A stretch of DNA of 64,000 bases, taken from the NCBI RefSeq assembly GCF_016908315.1, contig NZ_JAFBDQ010000013.1, positions 1 to 64,000 on the forward strand, written 5' to 3'. Origin of the DNA: Halanaerobacter jeridensis. GTDB lineage: Bacteria; Bacillota; Halanaerobiia; Halobacteroidales; Halobacteroidaceae. Numbering within the stretch: the first letter of the stretch is position 1; each line of letters opens with the position of its first letter. The position numbers and the translations under genes were made by a program. The notes beneath the pieces are model-generated. The model was not told the DNA's origin and made no database searches. It saw nothing but the letters and a program-made list of their open reading frames with translations. This document shows positions 26,390 through 35,889 of this stretch, in pieces.

Positions 26390-28225
26390 TTACTCCTTAT
26401 TATTAACTGTCCTTAAATACCCTTTTTTTCTGGCCTCTTCATTAAGCGTCATAATTTGTCTCTTAGCTATTTCCATCGCTTCACTAATTTCCTCTCCTAT
26501 AAACCAGACTCTGCCTTGAGGATACTTAGCCGACCGACCTGAACGACCAGCCATTTGCACTAAAGTCTGCTCATTAAACACAAAATCATAATCAGCAAAT
26601 AAAACCATCACATTCGCCTTTTCAACCGTAATCCCTCGTTCCATAATCGTAGTTGACACCAAAATCGGATACTCTCCGGCCGCAAATGATTCTCTTTTTT
26701 CATCACGATTCTTATCTTGAGAGTGGCTACCCTGCACCCAGCTTTGACCATTGACAACTGGAAATCGAGGTTCTAAAAACTGAGTCACTGACCGCACTAA
26801 CTTCTTTGTCGGTACAAATAAAAACACCTGGGCCAAGTCTTGTTCCACAGATAATTTCAAGCGAGCAATTACTTCCTCTGTTATGTATATTTCCCCACTA
26901 TCTTGATTATATTCTAAATCAGCCGTAATTAATTCTGGCTCCGGCAAGGGATGACCATGATAGCGCGAGGGTAATTTAACTATCGGCATTTGAGAATCAA
27001 GCTGCGCCTGCTTAGGAGTGGCTGTCATATAAATTAATTTCCCCAATTTCTTTTTGGCCTGATATAAAGCCCGCTGCAGCATTGCACTACCTTGATAAGG
27101 AAAGGCATCCATCTCATCTAAAATAACTAAATCAAAAGCTCGGTGATAGCGTAATAATTGATGAGTAGTAGCAATTACCAAATCCGCCTGTTGATAGCGT
27201 TCAGTAGTGCCCCCATATAAAGCCTTGATTTTAATATCTGGAAAAGCTTCTTTCAATCTTTGAGCTAATTCAATCACTACATCTTTGCGAGGAATGGCAA
27301 ACAATACCTGCCCCCCTTGAGCTAAACACTCCACAATTACATTAAAACTCACTTCAGTTTTCCCCGCCCCACAGACCGCCCACAGCATCATCTCTTCTCC
27401 TGGCTTCCACAAAAAATCAACCAACTGCTCTGAAATCTTACTCTGTAGTTTTGTTAATTGAAAGTTCAATTGTAATTGAATACTCTTAAATTCAATTTGG
27501 TTGTCGCCTGGTATTAAATACAAACCCCGACAACCTCTGGCTTCACCTAATAAAGTACAATCTTGACAATAATAATCTTGAGCATAACAATAATTGCATT
27601 CTACTTCTATTATATTAGTACTACCACAACGTTGGCAGATTAATTCCTGACCTCGATACTTAACTGATGGAACTAAAGCTAACTTATTAGTTAAACGCAA
27701 CTGCAGTAAGGTTTGATCTAAATTATCAATTACACTATCATTCTCTCTCACTAATTTTATAATTTCAGTCTTATATAATTTACGCCCCTGAATTAAATGA
27801 TAAACTTGATTTAATTCTTCTCGCGCAGCTAAATTAACTTTTGTTACTTCTTCAGCAGCAATCTTTTGTAAAGCCAGCTTGTCCTCTAACTCTAATTGAG
27901 TTAATAACTTTCTGAGCTGTTTTTTCTTATGGTCTAATACTCCACCTAAACTATCCATTTTGATAAAAAAATTAAATATCCTTAATCCAAAAAAATCACT
28001 ATCAAAATGCTTCCACTGCCTTTCTTCTTCAGTACTAAACTTTCTATATATATAATCAGCTTTCAATAAGCTTAATTTCTCAGTCAATAAAAACAAATCC
28101 CAACTATCTTCTAACATCCCTTGCTCTAAATAATACTTAGCGTCTAATTCTGGAAATTGTGAAACTCCAACTCTATATTTTTTCTTATCTCCTACTAAAT
28201 AAATTATAAATCCAGGCATATTCAT
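26390..28225 (-). CDS. comFA: DNA uptake helicase ComFA
   Basis: 611 residues. A zinc-finger domain (CQRC and CNYC, CQDC near 203-227) precedes a superfamily 2 helicase: AVCGAGKTE (about 287-295, Walker A), DEMDAF (about 372), TATP (about 401), and QMAGRSGRS (about 561, motif VI). ComFA powers inward movement of single-stranded DNA in transformation. It starts after GGAAGGAGGAGAG. With comFC and a PilQ-like secretin in the window the cell may be naturally competent. Confidence 0.94.
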   Translation of the reverse strand: MNMPGFIIYLVGDKKKYRVGVSQFPELDAKYYLEQGMLEDSWDLFLLTEKLSLLKADYIYRKFSTEEERQWKHFDSDFFGLRIFNFFIKMDSLGGVLDHKKKQLRKLLTQLELEDKLALQKIAAEEVTKVNLAAREELNQVYHLIQGRKLYKTEIIKLVRENDSVIDNLDQTLLQLRLTNKLALVPSVKYRGQELICQRCGSTNIIEVECNYCYAQDYYCQDCTLLGEARGCRGLYLIPGDNQIEFKSIQLQLNFQLTKLQSKISEQLVDFLWKPGEEMMLWAVCGAGKTEVSFNVIVECLAQGGQVLFAIPRKDVVIELAQRLKEAFPDIKIKALYGGTTERYQQADLVIATTHQLLRYHRAFDLVILDEMDAFPYQGSAMLQRALYQAKKKLGKLIYMTATPKQAQLDSQMPIVKLPSRYHGHPLPEPELITADLEYNQDSGEIYITEEVIARLKLSVEQDLAQVFLFVPTKKLVRSVTQFLEPRFPVVNGQSWVQGSHSQDKNRDEKRESFAAGEYPILVSTTIMERGITVEKANVMVLFADYDFVFNEQTLVQMAGRSGRSAKYPQGRVWFIGEEISEAMEIAKRQIMTLNEEARKKGYLRTVNNKE

Positions 28226-28304
28226 AATTCTCTCCTCCTTCCATTGATTATTTTACCATTATTTTGAATTTAATTCAACTATAGGAAACAAACGCAAAAA
28301 AAAT

Positions 28305-28326
28305 AAAAAACAACCACTTAAGGTTG
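28305..28326 (-). terminator. Weak-stem terminator at the left end of the accessory island
   Basis: CAACC / GGTTG hairpin (28311-28326) followed on the minus strand by TTTTTTATTTTTTTT. It would stop transcripts coming out of the 29-34 kb operon before comFA. Confidence 0.6.
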
Positions 28327-28464
28327 GTGAGATTAATCTATATTAAGTTTCACTTTATAGTTAAGCAGTAAGACAGTTAAAGTCAAACCCAAATGCACAA
28401 TCAAAAATAAGCAACCCCAAAATGGTATCTCCCTGCTCCCACACTTAAAGTAAAACTATCATTA

Positions 28465-28655
28465 GATGCCTGAGTAAGTTTTTCGTAGTGGCATTAAATT
28501 TAGGATGCTAATGAGTCTTAATGAAGTGAAAGAAAAATCAATTCTGTATTACTTAATTTCCAATTTAAATTAAGTGGAATTGATTTTTTCTTGAACGAAT
28601 TTTAGACGAATCATCCTAAATTTCTAAACGAAGAAATGCTTGCTCAGGCATCTCG
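28465..28655. repeat. Long imperfect inverted repeat (MITE-like)
   Basis: Outer arms begin AGATGCCTGAGTAAG and end CTTGCTCAGGCATCT and share the AAATTTAGGATG block about 30 bases in; a second stem pairs AAGAAAAATCAATT with AATTGATTTTTTCTT. The whole 190 bases could fold into one hairpin and has no coding capacity. The spacer from 28226 to 28887 otherwise holds only the terminator at 28305 and the direct repeat at 28749. Confidence 0.6.
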
Positions 28656-28748
28656 AAGCTACACTTTATATAGATTATTCTTCAAGAATGCTCTGGCCGG
28701 GTCAACAATTTTAATCTGTCCACTATAAACACAAGTTAATTTTAAACT

Positions 28749-28866
28749 TTCCAATAATCTCATATAAATCCTAAACTACATAATTCAGACTAAACCATTG
28801 TCTCTTTTTTTGCTACAAAAAATAGTAAATGAGTCAACAGGATCTCTCCCACTAACTCAGTCTAAT
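28749..28866. repeat. Left copy of a ~120-base direct repeat flanking the island
   Basis: Shares the core ATAATCTCATATAAATCCT and about 80% of its bases with 37971-38090, in the same orientation. Its distal part is a terminator-like hairpin (GAGTCA...TAACTC) in which one stem change is compensated relative to the copy at 34651. Confidence 0.7.
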
Positions 28867-28887
28867 TCCTTTTGCTTCACACACTTG

Positions 28888-29052
28888 TCACCCACAAAAA
28901 TTAATACTATCTTTTTTTAAGTTTTCTCTTGAATTCAATTCATCTGCTTGCTTATATTTTAATAGTTGCTCTTTAGCTTTCTCGATTTTTTCTTGGACTA
29001 TACTCGCACCTTGATCATCATATTCACTCTTCTTTATATATTTCAATTCAAT
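28888..29052 (-). pseudogene. C-terminal remnant of a PD-(D/E)XK (PDDEXK_9-like) protein
   Basis: A 54-codon frame ending at TGA reads IELKYIKKSEYDDQG, then VQEKIEKAKEQLLKYKQA. This resembles the last part of AAA-ATPase-like proteins with a PD-(D/E)XK nuclease tail, where ELKY supplies the ExK residues and E-A-K-x-Q-L-x-K-Y follows. No start codon or upstream domain is present, and the frame abuts the stop of the 1108-residue gene, so it is a truncated leftover. Confidence 0.55.
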
Positions 29053-29055
29053 CTT

Positions 29056-32000
29056 TTAAACTAAAAATAAAAAGTCCTTCCAATACCAGTGTTTTGAATA
29101 ATCCACTCCTGAGGTTAAAAGACTAATACTATCTTCAAGGTAATAATTCCAATTTGAATATACTTTATAAGATTTGGCTACCTTCTCATCTGCTAATTTT
29201 TTTAATAAATAATCATCAATATACCCATAGTCACCAATTCGTTTTTTTCGCCCCGCTAACCAACGATAGTTATTCCTCCAACTATAGTTCATTTTTCCCC
29301 TGAGTTTTAACTTATCGCGATCTACCATCTTTTCCAATACAAAACTGGCTTCAACAGTTAATCTAGATTGCTTTGATGGGTTTAAAAATTCTTCTATAGT
29401 GCTATTATAAGGATTAACTAACATTGATTCTTTAAGATCAAATGTTAGTCTTTCACCCGGCTTAAAATTTGGCTTAGAAAAAACTCTACGATTTATTTCC
29501 CAGACCAAATTTTTATCAATTTTTAATTTAAGTTCTACTTCAGCAGTCTTAACTGCATCTAACCCTCTTAATTTTTTAGCATCAACTCGCTTCTGATTAT
29601 ACATACCGGACAAGTAGTCTTCTAACATTTCTGCTATTATCGGCTTCTTTTTTCTCTTCGCTTCACTGATCACTATTTGGGCTGCTTCTTTGATTTCGTC
29701 AACTGAGCTTTTATTATTTAAAGAAATTATTATCTTTTTGTTCTTGCTAAATTTAGGGCTCGGTGTTGTTTTTTGAGCTGCAATAATTTTCTTTTCTCTT
29801 TCGGCTAACATTTCCTTTTGGATTTCTGAAATATTATTTTGGGTTTTAGGTTGTTCTTTACGAGCTGTATTAGCTATTTTTTCTTTATTTTCTTTTTCTT
29901 TAACATACAACTTTAAATTCCCGCCTATTATTTCATCACAAGGATTATATTTATACTCTAGTTTCTTTTTATAATCCCTATTAAAAGTAATTGAGTGAGT
30001 AGCGTTAGGATACTCTTTATTCCCTTGTACTTCTTTAATTTGATAACATTTTTCTAATAATTGAGGATTATTTTCTATCTGCTGCATTACTCTTTGATAG
30101 TAGTTAAAAAAAACTGTCTTATCAAATTTATTAATACTACCAGCATAAGCAGCATTTCTAATTTCCCTACACTGCACTTGATTAATTATTTTTAAAAATT
30201 CTTGATTAATCTTTTTCTTTTCTCCTGAAATATTCTTTAATTCTACCTCAAAATCATGTTTGTATTCTTTTTTATAGTCTTCTACACCATACTTAACTTT
30301 TGAAATTGCATTTTTATTTTTAGCCGTCGAGGTTGACCCTAACAGCGAAGGAGAAATAGAACGATCATAAGACATTGATTTATAATACCCTTCATCTTTT
30401 ACTTCTTTATACTTCTGCAACATACTCTTAACCATACTTGCGATATAATCTTCTCTTATATTTTTTCCTAAATCCCCTGCTGCTTGGGAATTCTTATTCC
30501 CTTGTTTAATATAAGGCATAAATATAGATTCATTAACTGTTCCTAAATCATCAATTCTAGTATCTTCTTGCTCTACTGAAGAAATATTTTTCGCAATTTT
30601 TATCCCTTTCTCTATAGGAAAAATGATCTCGAAAATTTCATGCTGCATTTGATATACCCGCTGCATTTCTCCAAATAGACGTAAAGTCTTTCCTAGTAGT
30701 TCATACTCTTTTAATTTTTCTTGTACTCTTTTAAAATCATCTTTTTTTATTTTAAAATATTGCTCTAAGTCTTTCTTTTCCTGCTTATTCAAATCACTAT
30801 TCTCTTTTAACTGCTTGATTTTTTTATTTATCTCAGATAAAGGTTCTAAATCAATTTCATAAAAAATCACAGTATCAGAAACACCTTGATTATCAATGAT
30901 ATCAGGATGCACTTCTGCTAAATATTCTTTATAGTTTTCTTTTGCTTTTTTAAGTTCTTTAGCTTGCGGAAATTCAGTAGCATAGTTTTTATTAGTTTTG
31001 ATAATACTTTTTAGTTGATACACATTATTGTCTTCATTTTTAATAAATCTTAAAAAATTATTTCGCTCCCCTATCATTCTCACAAAAATTGTAGACTCGG
31101 CTGTGGATAGATCTAATTTGGATTGTAAATTTCTGTCAGTAATATAAATTCCATATTTGGCTTCAATATCTACTTTTACAGCCTTCTTTTCATAATTTTG
31201 CAATTGATAAGTTGTTAGCCTAGCTTTATTCTCTTTTAAAAAACAATCTGTAATATAGCCTTTAATTCCCTCTTTAGTTTCATCTCTGCTAAGTAGTTTA
31301 AGCTCTTTTAAAAGTTGATAATACTCCTGTAGCTGTTGATTATTCCAAATTTTCAGTCCTAATAACAAACCTAAAACAACACTGCTAAATATCAAACCCG
31401 CAATTGAACCCACCACCAACATATTTCCAGCTGAGGTAGCTAAACTTAAAGATTTCACTTTTAATATTGTTTCTAACAACGAACCTGGAATATATGAACA
31501 AGCTAATAAACTACTAAGACTATTATATCCTAATACTATAAAAGTCAGCAGCCTATTATTTCTTAGCGCATTATTAAATATTCTTCCCAACATAGAAGTA
31601 AGTAAAAGACTAACTGCACCTTTAGCAGTATTTTTAAGATTCCCTTTTACTCCTTTTATAGCAAATTGAATCCATGGTTGATAATCCGCATCTAAATTGT
31701 GCTTACTAAAACTCAAAAACTCTTTCATATTACTTGCTTGATCATAAAATAATGCAGCTTTAATTTTATTAGCTTCTAAAGGATCATAATACATTTTTTC
31801 GCCCGAATAAATCAAATTATCATCTCGGGTAAAAGCAGTTCCATCTTTCTTCTTTAGCTTCCCCTGCCAATCACTACCAATTAACTTTTTCCCTTCGTCT
31901 ATGACAGTATCTCCAGACTTAATTTGATACTCCCTCCGCTGATTAGAAAACAAAGTATTAATAAAAGCTAAATCTGCTCCACCATTACAACCAGTAAATG

Positions 32001-32382
32001 TTATTTCTGCATGAGGATATTTTGCTGCCATTTGAGCATATACGATCTGCAAACCTGTGAATTCGTCCGGTAAAACTTTTTCAGAGCCTAATTTATGACC
32101 ATTATAGGCAATTACTATTTGATCATTCTCCGCTAGTCTCTTTTTTAACACTAAAACTCTAAATTCCTGTCCATAATTTTCATCTTTGTATCTTTCTGCA
32201 TCATATAAATCTATTTTCTCAGTTAAATTAATTCCTTCAACATTATCTTCAGCTAGAATTTGATTTAAATTTTGAAAATCATCATTATCTTCTACAAGTT
32301 TCTTATACTCTTGAACTACATTATGTAAGTTTTCTAAATTTTCAGGCGCTTCTAACAACTTTGCAATCAAATACAAATTCAC
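29056..32382 (-). CDS. Large unknown protein with degenerate lipase-like N-terminus and two membrane segments
   Basis: 1108 residues; no family recognised with confidence. Residues about 85-150 resemble a class 3 lipase core: QIVIAYNG, then AAKYPHAEITFTGCNGGADL, where the usual GHSLGG nucleophile elbow reads GCNGG and lacks the Ser. Two hydrophobic stretches (about 275-305 and 315-345) could span the membrane. The rest is Lys/Glu-rich helix with a basic C-terminal domain from about residue 900. It is the last of three genes on the minus strand, 20 bases after the 220-residue gene. Such architecture and the decayed surroundings recall polymorphic-toxin or contact-dependent loci, but no toxin domain is identified. 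Confidence 0.65.
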   Translation of the reverse strand: MNLYLIAKLLEAPENLENLHNVVQEYKKLVEDNDDFQNLNQILAEDNVEGINLTEKIDLYDAERYKDENYGQEFRVLVLKKRLAENDQIVIAYNGHKLGSEKVLPDEFTGLQIVYAQMAAKYPHAEITFTGCNGGADLAFINTLFSNQRREYQIKSGDTVIDEGKKLIGSDWQGKLKKKDGTAFTRDDNLIYSGEKMYYDPLEANKIKAALFYDQASNMKEFLSFSKHNLDADYQPWIQFAIKGVKGNLKNTAKGAVSLLLTSMLGRIFNNALRNNRLLTFIVLGYNSLSSLLACSYIPGSLLETILKVKSLSLATSAGNMLVVGSIAGLIFSSVVLGLLLGLKIWNNQQLQEYYQLLKELKLLSRDETKEGIKGYITDCFLKENKARLTTYQLQNYEKKAVKVDIEAKYGIYITDRNLQSKLDLSTAESTIFVRMIGERNNFLRFIKNEDNNVYQLKSIIKTNKNYATEFPQAKELKKAKENYKEYLAEVHPDIIDNQGVSDTVIFYEIDLEPLSEINKKIKQLKENSDLNKQEKKDLEQYFKIKKDDFKRVQEKLKEYELLGKTLRLFGEMQRVYQMQHEIFEIIFPIEKGIKIAKNISSVEQEDTRIDDLGTVNESIFMPYIKQGNKNSQAAGDLGKNIREDYIASMVKSMLQKYKEVKDEGYYKSMSYDRSISPSLLGSTSTAKNKNAISKVKYGVEDYKKEYKHDFEVELKNISGEKKKINQEFLKIINQVQCREIRNAAYAGSINKFDKTVFFNYYQRVMQQIENNPQLLEKCYQIKEVQGNKEYPNATHSITFNRDYKKKLEYKYNPCDEIIGGNLKLYVKEKENKEKIANTARKEQPKTQNNISEIQKEMLAEREKKIIAAQKTTPSPKFSKNKKIIISLNNKSSVDEIKEAAQIVISEAKRKKKPIIAEMLEDYLSGMYNQKRVDAKKLRGLDAVKTAEVELKLKIDKNLVWEINRRVFSKPNFKPGERLTFDLKESMLVNPYNSTIEEFLNPSKQSRLTVEASFVLEKMVDRDKLKLRGKMNYSWRNNYRWLAGRKKRIGDYGYIDDYLLKKLADEKVAKSYKVYSNWNYYLEDSISLLTSGVDYSKHWYWKDFLFLV

Positions 32383-32402
32383 ATTAATCTCTTTAACCTC
32401 AG

Positions 32403-33065
32403 TTAAAATATTTTTTTAACAGCTTTCTCTAATTTAGCCTTAACCTTAGCTCCTAATTCTTCTAAAATTGTTACTCTGCCGCCAGGAACACTACTAGATA
32501 TCATATCTGCTGCTACACTTATCCCTACTTTTTTAGTCAACGCTTTAAGACCCAACTTAGCTTCATGCTTTTCTTTTAAATCATCCCGCGAAGCATACGG
32601 TGGTTCATTTGGAACTTTCTGTCCTTCTTTCTCTAATATTTTCTTAATCGGTTCCCAGCGTTGGTCAATATATTCTTTCATAATTTTATATTTATCTGCT
32701 CCATAAATTACTTCCCAATCTCCTAAAAAGTCACCTTCTGCATTTCCCGCTTCCATCTTTTCTTTATATTCCATTGCTACTCCGGCTTGACTTCTCATTT
32801 GAACTAAACCGTTTTCAATATCTTCATTAGTTAATTCTTCCCTTTTTTTGACTTCTTCTATGTAACAGTATTGCTCTACTTCTCCTTCTTCATTTGTTTT
32901 TGCAAATTGTTCTGGGGTTAATAGGTCTTCGAGTTTATAATATTCGGGTTCTTCACTATCTAATTCCATATTGTTTTCCTGTTTCAATTTAACAAATTCC
33001 CATTCTAAATTTGTTAAATTGCTAAAAGTTAATAATTCTTTATGTTTTACTCTAACTTTATCCAT
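32403..33065 (-). CDS. Unknown protein of the three-gene accessory operon
   Basis: 220 residues, no recognised family. The N-terminal two thirds are acidic and helical. The last 50 residues (from about LGLKALTKKVGISVAADMIS) are a separate module with a Gly/Ser turn SVPGGRV and a basic end. That module is duplicated as a broken copy at 35890-36068. It lies 17 bases downstream of the membrane-anchored gene and 20 bases upstream of the 1108-residue gene, so the three are surely cotranscribed. Confidence 0.65.
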   Translation of the reverse strand: MDKVRVKHKELLTFSNLTNLEWEFVKLKQENNMELDSEEPEYYKLEDLLTPEQFAKTNEEGEVEQYCYIEEVKKREELTNEDIENGLVQMRSQAGVAMEYKEKMEAGNAEGDFLGDWEVIYGADKYKIMKEYIDQRWEPIKKILEKEGQKVPNEPPYASRDDLKEKHEAKLGLKALTKKVGISVAADMISSSVPGGRVTILEELGAKVKAKLEKAVKKIF

Positions 33066-33081
33066 TCTAATAATCTCCTCT

Positions 33082-34134
33082 CTAGTTTTTATAAATGTAT
33101 TTTAAATTATTCCCTAATCTGACATGCTTTAACTTGCTATAGTCTCTATTCCTGTCTCTATCTTCTATGGATGAAGAATATTTTTCTTTAATCATACCCC
33201 AGGAATAAATATATGTTGCCTTCTGTCCATTATTTTCAATTAAATTATTTGCGTTACTTTTCTTAATTTGATTAATCTTCTCCACTAATTCCTTTTGACT
33301 CATTTCATCTATTTCTTTCTGTAATTTCTTTGAAAATTCTTTACGCAATTTCATTGGCGGGAGCACAACTTCTTTCTCATCTATCTCTTCCTTTACTTGA
33401 TAAGTATTCTTTATTTCATATTTGAAATCTTCATAACTAGGTGCTAATACTCTCTCATCCACAAATATTATTCCTAATTCCAAATACTCAAAAAAACCTT
33501 CGTCCTTCAAATACTGCACGAATTCAAATATATCTTTTCTCCGTTTTTCTTTTTCGGTTTGATTTTCTATCCTATCAAACACATATACATCAAGGTTTAA
33601 TTCAATTCTATTATGCTCAGGGTCATTATTTACTTCTTTTCTCATTTCTTTTAAGCTTTTTGATTTATAACCAGCCCACCAACTTCCGTCTCCGGTGACT
33701 TTGTGTTCTACATCAACTTTTAACAGAACTCTTTCTCCAAATTGACTTTTAACTTGCGGCAGTAAGTACTTTTCCAGATCTATATTTCGAGCTACATAGC
33801 TGTAACTATCTCCTACTTCTCCTAATCTACCATACGATAATTTATCTACTGTTGCACTAGCATAATAATAGTCATCCCACTGTTTCTTGCTTCCAATAAT
33901 TGCTTTGGGATAAATTCTTGCTTGGTAAAATACTTGCCCTCGACTGCTTCTAGTTCCTATCCTATCTACCATAAACTCTTTACCATATTTCTGATAGAGA
34001 TGACTCTTCATTTTTGCTCTCACATCTTCTTTATTATGATATCCAAAATAGCTAGTCACATCTCCTATAATTGAAGGAAGGATTAAAATGATTAATATAA
34101 CATATATAGCAGGTTTTAAATTTAGTTTCCCCAT
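33082..34134 (-). CDS. Membrane-anchored unknown protein, first gene of the accessory operon
   Basis: 350 residues with one N-terminal hydrophobic helix (about residues 8-28, IYVILIILILPSIIGDVTSY), probably a signal anchor with the rest outside the membrane. The body holds YGKEFMVDRIGTRSSRGQVF (about 50-69), a pattern I recall from hypothetical membrane proteins and lipoproteins of Firmicutes. A helical Lys/Glu stretch follows at about 250-300. It is the promoter-proximal gene of the trio. Function unknown. Confidence 0.65.
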   Translation of the reverse strand: MGKLNLKPAIYVILIILILPSIIGDVTSYFGYHNKEDVRAKMKSHLYQKYGKEFMVDRIGTRSSRGQVFYQARIYPKAIIGSKKQWDDYYYASATVDKLSYGRLGEVGDSYSYVARNIDLEKYLLPQVKSQFGERVLLKVDVEHKVTGDGSWWAGYKSKSLKEMRKEVNNDPEHNRIELNLDVYVFDRIENQTEKEKRRKDIFEFVQYLKDEGFFEYLELGIIFVDERVLAPSYEDFKYEIKNTYQVKEEIDEKEVVLPPMKLRKEFSKKLQKEIDEMSQKELVEKINQIKKSNANNLIENNGQKATYIYSWGMIKEKYSSSIEDRDRNRDYSKLKHVRLGNNLKYIYKN

Positions 34135-34261
34135 TCCTTTTTCACCTCTACTAATTAATAATTTGCAGCCTTCTCTATTTATTATTATATAACTTGCTTA
34201 CATTTTCCTGCTATTAATTGTTATATTTTTCTATCTTTTCATGGTTATTGCATTAGTTGTC

Positions 34262-34625
34262 AGAAAACCTTAATGGGCTTGCCTTTGGGCTGAATGACAA
34301 CATTTTAGAAATAATTGAATATTATTTCTAAAATAAGATATACTAAATATAAGTCAAAAAAATGAACCCCTACGATAAAGAGCAAGCGACAACCAAGCTG
34401 CTCTATAAATTCACAAAGGGTAAAAAAAATATAATACATTACCGTCGGGCTGACGGGAATTAAAGCTTCTGGAGGCGTTGTAAGTTGCCTCAACCAGTCT
34501 TTTGGCTGGTCTAGAAACTGTAAGACCTGATTTGTCTTGCCATTTATGGTAGGTTCAGATTAGGCTCGTTTTAATGAATGAAGAAACCTGAACGGGCTTG
34601 CCCTTCAGGTAGGTCATTAGTCACC
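34262..34625 (+). mobile_element. Decayed IS200/IS605-type element with tnpB tail and end hairpins
   Basis: Between two similar hairpin regions (AACCTTAATGGGCTTGCC near 34266, and CCTGAACGGGC-TT-GCCCTTCAGG at 34587-34609) lies a plus-strand stretch, about 34438-34530, reading ITVGLTGIKASGG and ending at TGA. That resembles the TVGxTGIxACG tail of TnpB/OrfB. An in-frame stop lies directly upstream, so no transposase or nuclease can be made. In live elements this 3' region overlaps the guide (omega) RNA. Confidence 0.55.
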
Positions 34626-34650
34626 TTATTAGCACCCAAAAAATAGTAAA

Positions 34651-34680
34651 TGAGCCAGCAGGACCTCTCCCACTGGCTCA
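34651..34680 (-). terminator. Terminator after the Rpn-type gene
   Basis: TGAGCCAG pairs with CTGGCTCA around a GGGAGAGGTCCTG loop, followed by TTTACTATTTTTTGGG on the minus strand. The same module recurs at 38055-38083 and, altered, near 28831. Confidence 0.7.
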
Positions 34681-34789
34681 ATCTCATATTCTTTCTTCTT
34701 TTGTGATCTTGAAAATAGTACTACTCTCGGAAAACTAATTCTACTATCCTATTTCATTCTTGAGTTCTTTGACTTCTTCTTTTGATAGT

Positions 34790-35755
34790 TCACTTGATTT
34801 GACTATTATATCTACTGTTACACCATTCTTCAACATATTCTTGACCATCTCTCTTTTCTTTTTCTGCTTTCTTTCTCTCCTCTTTTCTACCTTCTTCCTT
34901 GCCTTTTTTTCTACCTTCTTTCCTACCTTCTTTCCTACCTTCTTTTCTACCTTCTTTCTTACCTTCTCTTCTGCCTTTTTCCTCTCCCTTTCGTTTTGCT
35001 TCTTCCAAATTACTGATATGGTCATGGATAGCCTTCTGCCTAGCCTCATATTCTTCTCTAGCATCTTCATCATGACTCAACACTTCTAGAGATTCGGCAG
35101 CTTCTTTCAGCTCTGCAACTCTTTCCTCAATCATCTCTACCACCTCACTCTCAGGATTTTTGAGAAATAGCAGCCAAGGTATTAGATCATTTTCAATCTC
35201 ATCTAGACTCTCTATCTCTTGATACTCAGTATCATCAAATTTAGTCAATTCAATGAAATGTATCTCTTCTAAGTCAGTTAGAACTTGATTAGTATCCTTC
35301 TCTTTGAGTAAAAAAGCGTTATGATATCCATCCATCGCCTCTAGATAATCAAAGTTTAAAATATTGATTGCTACTGTCTTATTTAGTTTGCGATAAGGAT
35401 CTCCACTCTTTATTTGAGAAGTATATAATCGCGCCCAGTAAAAAAGGGATCTTCTTTTCATATTAAATTGGTTCTCTAGCTGTATCTCTACATTGATCTT
35501 AGTTTTATCATTTGCAGTAGCCTTGACATCTAAACGGGATAGTTTATCATCATCCCAAGTCTTATTGATTTCAGCATTATCTATCTCTATTTTCACTATC
35601 TCTTTTTCTGTGTTTTTAGTTGCAAATACTGCATTCAAAAAAGCAATTAAAATATTAGGATGCTCTTCAGAACCAAATATATTCTTGAAGACAAAATCAA
35701 CCTTCGGATCCATTAATTCTTGATCTTCTTTATCTTCTATTATAATCTTATTCAT
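34790..35755 (-). CDS. Rpn family PD-(D/E)XK nuclease/transposase with frameshifted C-terminus
   Basis: 321 residues. DPKVDFVFKNIFGSEEHPNI (about 17-36) and VNVEIQLENQFNMKRRSLFY region (about 90-109, with the E-x-Q of the nuclease core) are Rpn signatures. Rpn proteins promote recombination and have been linked to phage defence in some bacteria. Residues about 240-285 are GRKE-type tetrapeptide repeats. Compared with the truncated paralog at 38148, two bases are missing in a CT/GA run near 34850, which replaces the normal tail; the original tail can still be read in another frame down to 34744. Confidence 0.8.
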   Translation of the reverse strand: MNKIIIEDKEDQELMDPKVDFVFKNIFGSEEHPNILIAFLNAVFATKNTEKEIVKIEIDNAEINKTWDDDKLSRLDVKATANDKTKINVEIQLENQFNMKRRSLFYWARLYTSQIKSGDPYRKLNKTVAINILNFDYLEAMDGYHNAFLLKEKDTNQVLTDLEEIHFIELTKFDDTEYQEIESLDEIENDLIPWLLFLKNPESEVVEMIEERVAELKEAAESLEVLSHDEDAREEYEARQKAIHDHISNLEEAKRKGEEKGRREGKKEGRKEGRKEGRKEGRKKGKEEGRKEERKKAEKEKRDGQEYVEEWCNSRYNSQIK

Positions 35756-35889
35756 TAAATTCTCCTCGTATTTACATTATACCTTATTCTTAAGGGTTTT
35801 AAAAGGTCATTTACAAATCCTATATTCTTTATTTTACCTCAAAATATATTTTGTATACCTGAAAATCATAGCAAAAAATGAAAACTTCC

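Noticed and set aside
26118-26519. Phe/Leu-rich frames on the plus strand near comFA
   Set aside because: Produced by T/C-rich degenerate repeats and antisense of comFA; no ribosome site.
28225-28890. Possible tRNA or structured RNA gene in the long spacer before the island
   Set aside because: No cloverleaf or conserved RNA pattern; the structure is explained by inverted repeats.
34305-34493. 62-codon minus-strand frame
   Set aside because: It overlies the decayed IS605 tail read on the other strand, has no ribosome site and no family.
34744-35089. Lys/Glu repeat frames as separate genes
   Set aside because: They are other readings of the GRKE repeat region of the Rpn gene; one is its original, now out-of-frame tail.
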